Source of the DNA: Eubacteriales bacterium | GTDB lineage: Bacteria; Bacillota; Clostridia; Peptostreptococcales; Anaerovoracaceae | Assembly: GCA_028702415.1 (NCBI GenBank) | Contig: JAQVOT010000014.1 | Location: 1-13,024, forward strand | Direction of reading: 5' to 3' | DNA length: 13,024 nucleotides | In this document: one piece after another, positions 6,485 to 13,024 of the stretch | Numbering within the stretch: position 1 is the first letter of the stretch | Layout of the letters: the number at the start of each line of letters is the position of its first letter | The notes under the pieces: generated by a model | Seen by the model: only the letters and a program-made list of their open reading frames with translations | Told to the model about the DNA's origin: nothing | Databases searched by the model: none | Translations under genes and position numbers: made by a program

Positions 6485-7840
6485 TTATTTAATTCCTAAT
6501 CTCTTCATTTTTTGATAAAGTAGGGGTCTTGATATTTTAAGATATTCTGCTGCTTTTGTCCTGTTATTATCAAACATTGTAAGAGTCTCATTAATAAGCT
6601 TTCGTTCTGCTTCATGTTTTATGGCTTCAATAGGGTTCTCGGCCTTCTTCAGTGCTTCCATATTGATTTTACTGTTATCAGCTCTGAAGTTGAAATGAGC
6701 TTTCTTTAATGTATCACCCTGAACATAGTTCATTGCAGATTCTACTCTGTTATATAATTCCCTTATGTTACCCGGCCAGTCATATTCTGAAAGAGTCTCG
6801 TAAACGTCACTCTCTATCTTTGAAATATTTTTCCCCAGTTCCTTATTAAATTTGAAAACTATCTGCTGGACGAGCTCAGGTATATCTTCAAGTCGTTCTC
6901 TTAAAGGCGGAACTGTTATAGTGAAAACATTCAGTCTGTAAAATAAATCTGCCCGAAAATTGTCCTCAAGAACCAGTTTCTGAAGTCTTTCGTTTGATGC
7001 AGTAATAAGTCTTACATCCACTTCTATGTCTTTTTCACTCCCCACGGGTGAAATCTCACCCTCCTGAAGTGCTCTGAGTATTTTAGGTTGAATGACAAGA
7101 GGCATTTGGTTGATTTCATCAATAAACAGTGTCCCTCTGTCGGCAAGCTCGAATTTTCCTTTCTTACCGCTTGTCTTCGCTCCGGTGAAAGCACCTCCAA
7201 CATATCCGAATAATTCGGATTCAATCAGATTCTCAGTCATTCCGGCAGAATTAATCTTCACAAAGTCATTGTAGGCTCTTGCACTAAGATTATGTATTGC
7301 ATGAGCAACCAATTCCTTACCTGTCCCTGTTTCTCCCTCTATTAGAACCGTTGATGTAGACATTGCGGCAATCTCAATCTGCTCTTTTAAATCTTTGATT
7401 TTTTTACTCGATCCTATTATGTTGTTAATTGAATACTTTGTTCCCTGAAATTTTCTAGCCTGTTCCCTGAAGTATTCGATCTCCTCTTTCAAAGCATCAG
7501 AATAGAGCCCTAGAAAGTAATCAAGCTGTTCAATCTCTTCCAGCATATCATACTCAAGAACGCCTACTATTTCGCCATTTTTTCTGATCTGAAACTGGCT
7601 GCTGGCACTCATTCTTCCCGCTGTAAAGTAATACTGGATGTTAAAGCGTTTTTCTCCTTTAAGCATTTCTTTCATGGTAGAAGGCGGAAAAACAAGGTTA
7701 ACATCTTTTCCAATAGATTTTTCTCTATTAACTTTAATATAGTCAGCACAGGCTTCATTAATGTACACAAGTTTGCCTTCTATATCTATTACCATAAGTC
7801 CAGATATGACTTCCAACATCATGTCCTTGTCTATTTCCAT
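6485..7840 (-). CDS. PAS-AAA+-Fis sigma-54-dependent transcriptional activator
   Basis: A 451-residue bacterial enhancer-binding protein. Residues 5-105 form a PAS-type sensor domain, followed by a helical linker (about 105-135). The AAA+ domain has Walker A GETGTGKE (169-176), the sigma-54 contact loop GAFTGA (216-221), Walker B LFIDEI (238-243), an arginine-finger region NFRADLFYRLN (294-304) and WPGNIREL (355-362). A Fis-type helix-turn-helix closes the protein (about 426-448, NNRTKAAEYLKISRPLLYQK). All key residues are intact. There is no receiver domain, so it is likely switched by a ligand or cofactor in the PAS domain rather than by phosphorylation. The ribosome binding site is weak (AGCGGG). 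The nearest sigma-54 promoter is at 5480-5495 in front of the permease operon, the likely target. Confidence 0.95.
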   Translation of the reverse strand: MEIDKDMMLEVISGLMVIDIEGKLVYINEACADYIKVNREKSIGKDVNLVFPPSTMKEMLKGEKRFNIQYYFTAGRMSASSQFQIRKNGEIVGVLEYDMLEEIEQLDYFLGLYSDALKEEIEYFREQARKFQGTKYSINNIIGSSKKIKDLKEQIEIAAMSTSTVLIEGETGTGKELVAHAIHNLSARAYNDFVKINSAGMTENLIESELFGYVGGAFTGAKTSGKKGKFELADRGTLFIDEINQMPLVIQPKILRALQEGEISPVGSEKDIEVDVRLITASNERLQKLVLEDNFRADLFYRLNVFTITVPPLRERLEDIPELVQQIVFKFNKELGKNISKIESDVYETLSEYDWPGNIRELYNRVESAMNYVQGDTLKKAHFNFRADNSKINMEALKKAENPIEAIKHEAERKLINETLTMFDNNRTKAAEYLKISRPLLYQKMKRLGIK

Positions 7841-7856
7841 AAGACAACCCGCTTTC

Positions 7857-8039
7857 TCAATATCTGTGGCGTTTCTTCTGAATAAGACTCAATATAAGTA
7901 TAATTCCACCAAGGATAAACAGAAGACCAGCCTTATCGGGCTCAGCCCTTGTCATTTCCATAGCAACAAGCCCACCCAGAACAAGCAGCGTCACTCCGCC
8001 TATTATACTGAAAAGATTAATAAATTTATTAATATCCAT
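7857..8039 (-). CDS. Small two-helix membrane protein, function unknown
   Basis: A 60-residue protein with two hydrophobic segments (about 7-27 and 38-54) separated by a short charged loop (EMTRAEPDKA) and ending in KKRHRY. The basic tail suggests both ends lie in the cytoplasm with the loop outside. I do not recognise a family. GGTGGAAAGG stands about 7 nt before the ATG, a good ribosome binding site, and the gene sits 16 bp before the activator gene and 22 bp after the Cys-rich reading frame. This spacing argues it is real and cotranscribed. A role linked to the activator is possible but unproven. Confidence 0.7.
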   Translation of the reverse strand: MDINKFINLFSIIGGVTLLVLGGLVAMEMTRAEPDKAGLLFILGGIILILSLIQKKRHRY

Positions 8040-8061
8040 TGTAATGCCTTTCCACCTATGT

Positions 8062-8269
8062 TTATTTCTGTCCTAATGTAAGCTTTGCGAAATGTTCAAA
8101 GCTCCAGTCTTCAAATCCTTCTATGGAATCTGTTACTTTTAAAAAAACACTTTGGAATTTCGCCGCACTTAAGGCTGTCTTCAACACAAAGGTTGCATCC
8201 TTCATCATGGTTTGACGGATTAAACGGAAACGTTTCGTCCTGACAAGGACACCAGGCTAATCTTGACAT
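8062..8269 (-). pseudogene. Small Cys-rich protein gene interrupted by a one-base frameshift
   Basis: From the ATG at 8269 the frame encodes residues with Cys at 7, 9, 25, 28, 35 and 41, then leaves frame at a run of seven T (minus strand; plus 8141-8147) and stops at 8111, giving 52 residues. Dropping one T keeps one sensible frame of 68 residues to the TAA at 8062-8064; its tail reads VTDSIEGFEDWSFEHFAKLTLGQK in protein terms (45-68). The ordering CxC, CxxC, then CGEIPKCF resembles the small zinc-ribbon-like proteins annotated DUF6485 in Firmicutes; this is from memory. GGAAG is about 9 nt before the ATG, and a sigma-A promoter stands upstream. The shift may be a homopolymer sequencing error, a true mutation or programmed slippage. 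Confidence 0.65.
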
Positions 8270-8311
8270 AAGATTTATCTTCCATATTTGTTGATAATAA
8301 AAGCATCATTA

Positions 8312-8340
8312 ATTATAGAATATGTTTATATTGATTACAA
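8312..8340 (-). promoter_or_regulatory. Sigma-A promoter for the Cys-rich/membrane protein/activator unit
   Basis: The minus strand reads TTGTAA (8340-8335), a 17-nt spacer, then TATAAT (8317-8312). The start point would be near 8305, giving a leader of about 35 nt before the ATG at 8269. The -10 is perfect and the -35 matches 4 of 6 bases. Confidence 0.65.
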
Positions 8341-8376
8341 GATACAAAACTTGGATCTTATACACTATCTTCCTTT

Positions 8377-8895
8377 TCAGTTTAATGCTATTTGCTTCTC
8401 AATAAGTGCCTCTTTTATTCTGTCAAATATCTCCTTGCTTTTGCATCCTATATGGTGGATATGGATTCCACCTGTAAGACTGCTAATGGGAGTGGAGTTG
8501 TCGTCCTCTTCGACTTTCCAGATAAATTGATCCACATCAAACCTTGAGCTCAAATTGAGTGCCCCTGAAATTTCACCATAAACTGCATGCTCAATCGCAA
8601 CGTCAATTACAGTCCCCCCGTAATCCACAATTGTGTACAGCTCATCCTGCATTTGTTCAAGGTTATGTCGACAGGCCAATATTCCAACGTATAAAAAGGA
8701 AGGCTCGCCTGAATCTTCATGAAGAATGTATCCTCTGTAAGTTGCAGTGATTTCGTGTCCAGCTGCTCTTAGAAGAGCAATATCCCCAACAATTACCTGC
8801 CTGCTGACCCCCATCTTTTCTGCAAGAGATGAAGCTGTGGTAGGATCCTTGGCATCCACTAGAATTTTTAATATTTTTTCACATCTGCTATTCAT
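8377..8895 (-). CDS. niaR: NiaR-type nicotinate-responsive transcriptional repressor (HTH-3H)
   Basis: A 172-residue DNA-binding protein. Residues 4-60 form a winged HTH_11 domain (ASSLAEKMGVSRQVIVGDIALLRAAGHEI, then the wing ATYRGYIL). Residues about 67-168 form the 3H domain, named for its conserved histidines. H77, E85, H145 and H147 are spaced as expected for the domain's metal site; EHAVYGEI (102-109) and GGIHIHHIG (142-150) are hallmark stretches. In characterised relatives this protein represses NAD-biosynthesis or niacin-uptake genes when nicotinate is present. It has a perfect consensus promoter and is divergent from the EIIC-like gene. No ribosome binding site is evident before the ATG, and an in-frame stop lies just upstream, so the start is fixed to this ATG or later. 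A short overlapping leader frame may supply translation. Confidence 0.9.
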   Translation of the reverse strand: MNSRCEKILKILVDAKDPTTASSLAEKMGVSRQVIVGDIALLRAAGHEITATYRGYILHEDSGEPSFLYVGILACRHNLEQMQDELYTIVDYGGTVIDVAIEHAVYGEISGALNLSSRFDVDQFIWKVEEDDNSTPISSLTGGIHIHHIGCKSKEIFDRIKEALIEKQIALN

Positions 8896-8951
8896 AATTT
8901 TATATCAGAATCTGGCAATAAAGTCACCAAGTCTGCAATAATCTCCACCAT
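8892..8951 (-). CDS. Possible 19-residue leader peptide overlapping the niaR start
   Basis: A frame from ATG at 8951 encodes MVEIIADLVTLLPDSDIKL and ends in a TGA that overlaps the niaR ATG (ATGA). It starts about 27 nt after the predicted transcription start. niaR itself lacks a visible ribosome binding site, so translational coupling is possible. The leader's own ribosome binding site is also weak, and a chance frame of this length is common. Confidence 0.3.
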   Translation of the reverse strand: MVEIIADLVTLLPDSDIKL

Positions 8952-8984
8952 TTCTAAAATATTCTGAGAATAATTTGTTTTTAA

Positions 8985-9013
8985 ATTATACCCTCAGATA
9001 CAAATATTGTCAA
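8985..9013 (-). promoter_or_regulatory. Consensus sigma-A promoter of niaR
   Basis: On the minus strand TTGACA (9013-9008), a 17-nt spacer and TATAAT (8990-8985) match the consensus at every position. Transcription would start near 8978. The -35 hexamer is one arm of an inverted repeat with TTGACA at 9024-9029, so a repressor bound there would cover it. Confidence 0.85.
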
Positions 9014-9061
9014 AGCATGTGTCTTGACATATGTATTGTATTTGCTTGACACCCATATGTC
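9008..9061. promoter_or_regulatory. Candidate NiaR operator region between divergent promoters
   Basis: Clustered TGTC/GACA elements: TGTCAA (9008-9013) inverted against TTGACA (9024-9029); the compact palindrome TGTC-TT-GACA (9020-9029); and GACA-N6-TGTC (9048-9061). TTGACA and CATATGT recur as direct repeats. These overlap the -35 elements of both divergent promoters, the right place for a repressor. Assignment to NiaR rests on adjacency, not on a matched published motif. Confidence 0.55.
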
Positions 9062-9074
9062 CCTTTGTTAAAAT
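9046..9074 (+). promoter_or_regulatory. Sigma-A promoter of the EIIC-like membrane protein gene
   Basis: TTGACA (9046-9051), a 17-nt spacer and TAAAAT (9069-9074). The start point would be near 9081, about 39 nt before the GTG start codon. The -35 lies inside the GACA-N6-TGTC repeat. Confidence 0.75.
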
Positions 9075-9119
9075 TAACCAGCTAGTTTATTAAAATATAA
9101 TGTAAAGAAGGGAAATATT

Positions 9120-10175
9120 GTGAAAGATTTTTTTAAACGTAAAGACATTGAAATAAGTTTTAAGAGATATGTTCAGGATGCACTGTCCGCCATGGCGCTG
9201 GGTTTGTTTGCCACATTGCTCATGGGTACCATACTGGATGTACTTGGGGCTCAAACGGCTAACCTGCTAGGAGAAAACGTCATATCTTCATTTCTTGTTG
9301 AGATAGGCGGAATAGCCAAAGGTCTCATGGGCGCAGGTATAGGTATTGCGGTTGCCAACGGGTTAAAGGCTCCTCCTCTTGTTATGTTTTCAAGTGCTGT
9401 AACAGGCATGATGGGTGCAACGATGACCGGTTTCGGTATCGAATCTACAGGTGGCCCTGCCGGAGCTTTTCTGGCTGTTGCAATCGGTTGTGAATTCGGG
9501 AAAATGGTTTCTAAGGAAACACCGGTTGATATTCTGGTGACACCTGCCACCACACTTATAATGGGCGGTATTGGTGCCAAACTGTTTGGACCCATATTCG
9601 GATGGTTACTGCTTAAGATTGGTGACTTCATCATGGTGGCCACGGAATGGCAGCCGTTTATCTTTGGAATCGTTGTGTCTGTTGTTGTGGGGCTTGTTCT
9701 TACAGCTCCTATTTCAAGTGCTGCGCTTTGTATCATGCTTGATCTGACAGGTCTTGCCGCAGGAGCCGCCACGGTGGGCTGCTGTGCCCAGATGGTTGGG
9801 TTCGCAGTTGCAAGTTACAAGGAAAACCGTATTGGCGGACTGGTTGCTCAGGGAATAGGAACATCCATGCTTCAGGTTCCTAATATTATAAAAAATCCTT
9901 GGATTCTGGTACCTGCTACATTGGCCGGTGCTATAATAGGACCTCTTTCAACCTGTGTATTTAAAATGACCAACATCGCCGTTGGTGCCGGAATGGGAAC
10001 CTGTGGTTTTGTTGGCCAGATTGGTACATTTACTGATATGGGCTTCTCACTTGATATTCTTTGGAAGGTTGTTCTCCTTCATATTGTTCTTCCTGCAATT
10101 TTAGCACTGTTGATCGATAAGATAATGCGAAAGACAGGCAAAATCAAGGATGGAGATTACAAACTCGATCTGTAA
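9120..10175 (+). CDS. PTS EIIC-like (PfoR/COG3641 family) membrane protein
   Basis: A 351-residue, very hydrophobic protein with about nine or ten membrane segments, rich in Gly-Ala motifs such as GLMGAGIGIAVANGLKAPPLVMFSSAVTGMMGA and GPAGAFLAVAIGCEFGKMVSKETPVDI. This matches the PTS_EIIC_2 family, whose members are often called PfoR or putative toxin regulators. No EIIA or EIIB domain is fused or adjacent, so phosphotransferase sugar uptake is doubtful. The start is a GTG with AAGGG about 7 nt upstream; the sequence begins with a short basic cytoplasmic stretch (KDFFKRKD). It is the window's only convincing plus-strand gene. Its promoter overlaps repeats shared with niaR, so the likely inference is NiaR-controlled transport, perhaps of a niacin-type compound. 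It ends 18 bp from the convergent aldo/keto reductase gene. Confidence 0.85.
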   Translation: MKDFFKRKDIEISFKRYVQDALSAMALGLFATLLMGTILDVLGAQTANLLGENVISSFLVEIGGIAKGLMGAGIGIAVANGLKAPPLVMFSSAVTGMMGATMTGFGIESTGGPAGAFLAVAIGCEFGKMVSKETPVDILVTPATTLIMGGIGAKLFGPIFGWLLLKIGDFIMVATEWQPFIFGIVVSVVVGLVLTAPISSAALCIMLDLTGLAAGAATVGCCAQMVGFAVASYKENRIGGLVAQGIGTSMLQVPNIIKNPWILVPATLAGAIIGPLSTCVFKMTNIAVGAGMGTCGFVGQIGTFTDMGFSLDILWKVVLLHIVLPAILALLIDKIMRKTGKIKDGDYKLDL

Positions 10176-10193
10176 TACAATAAATCGAATCTT

Positions 10194-11336
10194 TTATTCT
10201 CCGAATTCTTTTGCAGCATCCTTCATGATGTCTATAATTTTCAAGGTCTGCGGACATTTTTCCTCACACTGTCCGCAGGCGATACAATCTGAGGCATGAG
10301 ATGCCATCCATTTTGTATACTCAAATTTTGTACTTGGATTTTTGTTGTAGGCATACCAGACATTAATGTAATCAATAATGCCGGGAATATCAAGTTTCTG
10401 AGGACAGGGAATGCAGTATCCGCATCCGGTACAGCCATATCTGATTTTGTCCTTGTATTCTGCGGTAACCTCATCGATGATTGACTGCTCGTCTTCGCTC
10501 AAAACATGGATGTCTTCCTTGGAAAAAATTGCTGTATTATTGTCAATCTGTTCAATAGAATTCATTCCGCTGAGAACAAGGGACACTCCGGGCTGTGCAC
10601 ATACCCATTTGAATGCCCATTCTGCCGGACTTCTGTCTTTAGAAACCACTCCTTCATCTGCTGCCTTATTCCATATTTTCTGTACACTAGGAGGTACATT
10701 GTCTGTAAGACGTCCACCTTTCAGCGGTTCCATCACAATTACGTCTATTCCCTTCTGACGGGCGTATTCCAGTCCCTTAAGCGTTGCCTGTTCATCCCTG
10801 TCAATATAGTTCAGCTGAATCTGGCAGAATTCCCAAGGAAATGCGCCTATAACCTCTTTAAACAGCTTATAGTCCCCGTGGAACGAAAAACCGATATGTT
10901 TGATCAGTCCTTCATCCTTTTTCTTCTGAAGCCATTCTAAGGCATTGTACTTCATAACTTTCTTCCAGTTTGGTGGAATAATGTTGTGAAGAAGGTACAT
11001 ATCGATATAATCCATGTCCAAACGTTTAATCTGTTTCTCAAAGTATCTGTCAAGATCCTCTTCTGACCTGCAAAGCCACATCGGCATTTTATCTGCCACG
11101 ATAACTTTTTCCCTGTATCCGTCCTTCAGAGCCATCCCAACAATTCTCTCGCTCATCCCATCGTGATAGGTGAAAGCTGTATCTATATAGTTTATTCCCT
11201 TATCAACCGCATGTCTGATAAGGTCGATGCACTCCTGATTATTTACCCTGCCCTGTTCATCCATTGGAAGTCGCATTACGCCCATACCCAGAAGAGAGAT
11301 TTCTTTATCCAGTGCTTTAAATTTCCTGTAAATCAT
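10194..11336 (-). CDS. Aldo/keto reductase with C-terminal ferredoxin-type Fe-S domain
   Basis: A 380-residue cytoplasmic oxidoreductase. Residues 1-280 form the TIM-barrel aldo/keto reductase domain with the catalytic tetrad D52, Y57, K83 and H117 (GINYIDTAFTYHDG, VIVADKMP, DMYLLHNI). The C-terminus carries two cysteine sets: C302, C305, C308, C311 followed by Pro, and C351, C354, C357, C361 followed by Pro. These can bind one or two [4Fe-4S] clusters, as in the Fe-S aldo/keto reductases common in anaerobes. It should interconvert an aldehyde or ketone and an alcohol, perhaps passing electrons to the clusters. Its ATG overlaps the ligase stop by one base (TAATG), with AAGGAG 8 nt upstream, so the two are translationally coupled. 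Fe-S members are widespread and most have unknown substrates. Confidence 0.93.
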   Translation of the reverse strand: MIYRKFKALDKEISLLGMGVMRLPMDEQGRVNNQECIDLIRHAVDKGINYIDTAFTYHDGMSERIVGMALKDGYREKVIVADKMPMWLCRSEEDLDRYFEKQIKRLDMDYIDMYLLHNIIPPNWKKVMKYNALEWLQKKKDEGLIKHIGFSFHGDYKLFKEVIGAFPWEFCQIQLNYIDRDEQATLKGLEYARQKGIDVIVMEPLKGGRLTDNVPPSVQKIWNKAADEGVVSKDRSPAEWAFKWVCAQPGVSLVLSGMNSIEQIDNNTAIFSKEDIHVLSEDEQSIIDEVTAEYKDKIRYGCTGCGYCIPCPQKLDIPGIIDYINVWYAYNKNPSTKFEYTKWMASHASDCIACGQCEEKCPQTLKIIDIMKDAAKEFGE

Positions 11337-12643
11337 TATACTAACTCCTTATAAATTATTTTCCCTGAAGAATTCCGCGGTATTATATCTATGTATTTGA
11401 GGTCAATGGTTCTTGACCGTATAGCCCATTTTTCTTCAAATATATTCCGTATGCATTCCGAAAAGCCAGGTCTGTCTCTACCTGCGATCCATACTGTTAT
11501 TGAACTGTCGTCTTCACCGGTTACAGCTATGTCCGGACTTTCTGCTTCCGCAAGCTCTTTTATAAGCACATCCTGAATCTGATCAAGGCTGATTCGTTTA
11601 CCCTGTAGCTTGATAAATCTTTTCTTTCGACCGGTAATATAGAAATAACCATCATCATCCATATATCCCATATCCCCGGTCTGAAGCATTCCATGATTTT
11701 CATCTGCTTTTGCCAAATCTTCTATACATGTGGCATATCCCATTGATACATTAGGTCCACGGTATACTATTTCGCCTTCAACTATCTCCATGCTGCCTCC
11801 CGGAACCGGAATCCCTATGCTGCCGGGTTTATCCAGACATTTTTCCGGTGGAAGGTAACTCATTCTGGCCGTAGCCTCGGTCTGACCGTACATTACGAAG
11901 AATCTCCGCCCTGTATCCCTCGCCCAAAGGGCAAATTTCTCCTGAAGCTCGGGCTTCAGGTGTCCCCCCGCCTGGGTCATCGTATTTAGATAGGGAAGAT
12001 TCATACTTGTAAGCTTAAGCCTGTCAAACATGGCATATGTATATGGCACGCCTGCCATAGAAGTGGCTTTATATTTCTCCACAAGACTCCAGAATCCGGA
12101 ATCAAACAGTGTCTTATTGGTGAGAATAACAGTTGCACCAACACAGAGATGACTGTGCAGTACCGAAAGACCATATGTATAATCCATGGGCAGAGTTGTA
12201 ATCGGTCTGTCATCGGCAGATAATTCGAGATATTCCACAATAGAATCGCAGTTTGACTGAAGGTTCTCATATGAAAGTCTGACAAGTTTCTGTGCTCCTG
12301 TACTTCCAGATGTGGAAAGAAGCAGTGCCAGATCAGCATTAACAATATCCGGCCCTTTTCCCTTCATAAGCCCATAGGTTTTCTTCATGCCATCAACAAG
12401 GCTGCTGTCAGCATCCTTGCCCATGAGTATAACCGGATTACCGGCCCTAAGATGAGCCAGATATGAAGCTAGACTCTCAATGTCATTGGAACCCTGCAAA
12501 AGAACCAGTCTTCTGCCCTCAAATCTTCCGATCAGTTCATCTCCAAGGTTCCACAGCTGCTCATATGTGTATTTTCTGCCATCATCACAGATGCATGCAA
12601 TACTATTTTTGAATTGTGTGTTCCGTTGAAAAAAATACATCAT
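11336..12643 (-). CDS. AMP-forming acyl ligase (acyl-CoA/acyl-protein synthetase family)
   Basis: A 435-residue adenylating enzyme that activates a carboxylic acid with ATP. Motifs: the P-loop-like LLSTSGSTGAQK (108-119), the substrate/adenine region MYGQTEAT (251-258), TGD (322-324) with GYFYITGRKKRFIKLQGKRIS (332-352), and the catalytic lysine K428 in NSSGKI. It is shorter than typical fatty acyl-CoA synthetases (about 500-550) because the N-terminal part is reduced. A second ATG at 12640 follows the first; the ribosome binding site (AGAG) is weak, but the gene begins one base after the upstream stop and should be translationally coupled. Between a LuxC-like reductase and an aldo/keto reductase, it probably supplies the acyl group for reduction. 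Acyl-chain specificity cannot be told. Confidence 0.92.
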   Translation of the reverse strand: MMYFFQRNTQFKNSIACICDDGRKYTYEQLWNLGDELIGRFEGRRLVLLQGSNDIESLASYLAHLRAGNPVILMGKDADSSLVDGMKKTYGLMKGKGPDIVNADLALLLSTSGSTGAQKLVRLSYENLQSNCDSIVEYLELSADDRPITTLPMDYTYGLSVLHSHLCVGATVILTNKTLFDSGFWSLVEKYKATSMAGVPYTYAMFDRLKLTSMNLPYLNTMTQAGGHLKPELQEKFALWARDTGRRFFVMYGQTEATARMSYLPPEKCLDKPGSIGIPVPGGSMEIVEGEIVYRGPNVSMGYATCIEDLAKADENHGMLQTGDMGYMDDDGYFYITGRKKRFIKLQGKRISLDQIQDVLIKELAEAESPDIAVTGEDDSSITVWIAGRDRPGFSECIRNIFEEKWAIRSRTIDLKYIDIIPRNSSGKIIYKELV

Positions 12644-12644
12644 A

Positions 12645-13024
12645 TCACTCTGTTAGAATATCGATTATGTCCTTTCTGTCCCATACTGTATCAAAATCAA
12701 GAGCCTCACCGATGGACACCACCCGATCAACTCCCGGACATCCCCTGGCTCTGATTTTTTCATCTATTCCATCGATATTGGTTACCAGGGTCTGGATCTT
12801 TTCTGTCAGGAACGGATAAAGCGTTTCCATGTTGCCAAGCTCGCATTCGTAGAACATTCCCATTTTAGCATCAAAAAGTCCAGGTTTTTCGCAAGCACAT
12901 ACATACAGTCTGTTACCCCATATTTTCACAGGGCCAATTCCCCTGTGTTTCGCAAAACCGGTACAAAGTATTCTATATTTTTCGGTAACCATCCAGGGCT
13001 CCAGCATGTCGTTCTCAGCTTCTT
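12645..13024 (-). CDS. LuxC-like acyl-CoA reductase, C-terminal part only
   Basis: The frame is open to the window edge, so the true start lies outside; 125 C-terminal residues are seen of a family usually 400-480 long. An internal ATG at 13007 is not the likely start. The end, GVDRVVSIGEALDFDTVWDRKDIIDILTE, matches the GVDRIVPxGxxxD...WDGYDLI ending typical of LuxC-type fatty acyl-CoA reductases, as does the upstream WMVTEKYRILCTGF region. These enzymes reduce an acyl-CoA (or acyl donor) to the aldehyde with NADPH through an acyl-cysteine, which would lie outside this window. It ends one base before the ligase start. The call rests on the C-terminal pattern only, so it is good but not certain. 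Confidence 0.72.
   Translation of the reverse strand, partial: EAENDMLEPWMVTEKYRILCTGFAKHRGIGPVKIWGNRLYVCACEKPGLFDAKMGMFYECELGNMETLYPFLTEKIQTLVTNIDGIDEKIRARGCPGVDRVVSIGEALDFDTVWDRKDIIDILTE

Noticed and set aside
8270..8376. Terminator after niaR
   Set aside because: An AAGAT/ATCTT inverted pair is visible near 8340-8358 but the stem is only 5 bp without a T run, so read-through into the next unit remains possible.
9251..9772. A 173-residue open frame on the minus strand opposite the EIIC-like gene
   Set aside because: Its composition (Pro, Ala, Ile, Thr repeats) is what results from reading Gly/Ala-rich membrane-protein codons backwards, and it has no ribosome binding site or known motif.
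10176..10193. Shared terminator between the convergent EIIC-like and aldo/keto reductase genes
   Set aside because: Only a 4-bp CGAT/ATCG pairing can be drawn around the gap; it is too weak to call.
10296..10940. Plus-strand open frames opposite the aldo/keto reductase gene
   Set aside because: They lie wholly within a gene with clear catalytic and Fe-S motifs, have no ribosome binding sites and resemble no family.

Overview
The window looks like chromosomal DNA from a low-to-moderate GC anaerobic Firmicute of the class Clostridia. The grounds are AT-rich intergenic DNA, strong AGGAGG-type ribosome binding sites, consensus sigma-A promoters, a sigma-54 activator, a clostridial-type crotonase, an aldo/keto reductase carrying ferredoxin cysteines, and a NiaR repressor. 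Genus cannot be set from sequence alone. I found no rRNA, tRNA, CRISPR array, insertion sequence or phage gene. Nearly everything is on the minus strand. The one convincing plus-strand gene is the EIIC-like membrane protein at 9120-10175.

Layout, left to right. (1) 1-496: the N-terminal 165 residues of an enoyl-CoA hydratase, cut by the window edge. (2) 718-5495: a four-gene minus-strand operon that starts at a very good sigma-54 (-24/-12) promoter at 5480-5495. It encodes an APC amino-acid/amine permease, a YtcJ-type amidohydrolase, a nitrilase-superfamily amidase and a NimA-like flavin-binding protein, and ends at a hairpin at 718-757. (3) 5514-5660: upstream repeats built around TTACAC(C)AAT that look like enhancer sites for a sigma-54 activator. 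(4) 5677-8340: a second minus-strand unit with a sigma-A promoter at 8312-8340. It holds a small Cys-rich protein gene broken by one extra T, a 60-residue two-helix membrane protein, a PAS-AAA+-Fis sigma-54 activator and a GNAT acetyltransferase. (5) 8377-10175: a NiaR-type repressor divergent from a lone PTS EIIC-like (PfoR/COG3641) membrane protein. Two consensus sigma-A promoters lie back to back around TGTC/GACA repeats. (6) 10194-13024: a tightly packed minus-strand operon of a LuxC-like acyl-CoA reductase C-terminus (cut by the window edge), an AMP-forming acyl ligase and an Fe-S aldo/keto reductase.

How the genes may work together. Regions 2-4 read as one regulon: the activator is encoded next to the only sigma-54 promoter I found, so it probably senses a small molecule through its PAS domain and switches on uptake and hydrolysis of an amide- or amine-type nitrogen/carbon source. 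The substrate cannot be read from sequence. Region 5 reads as a nicotinate-responsive repressor controlling itself and a candidate transporter. Region 6 reads as acid activation, reduction to aldehyde, then reduction or redox handling by the aldo/keto reductase.
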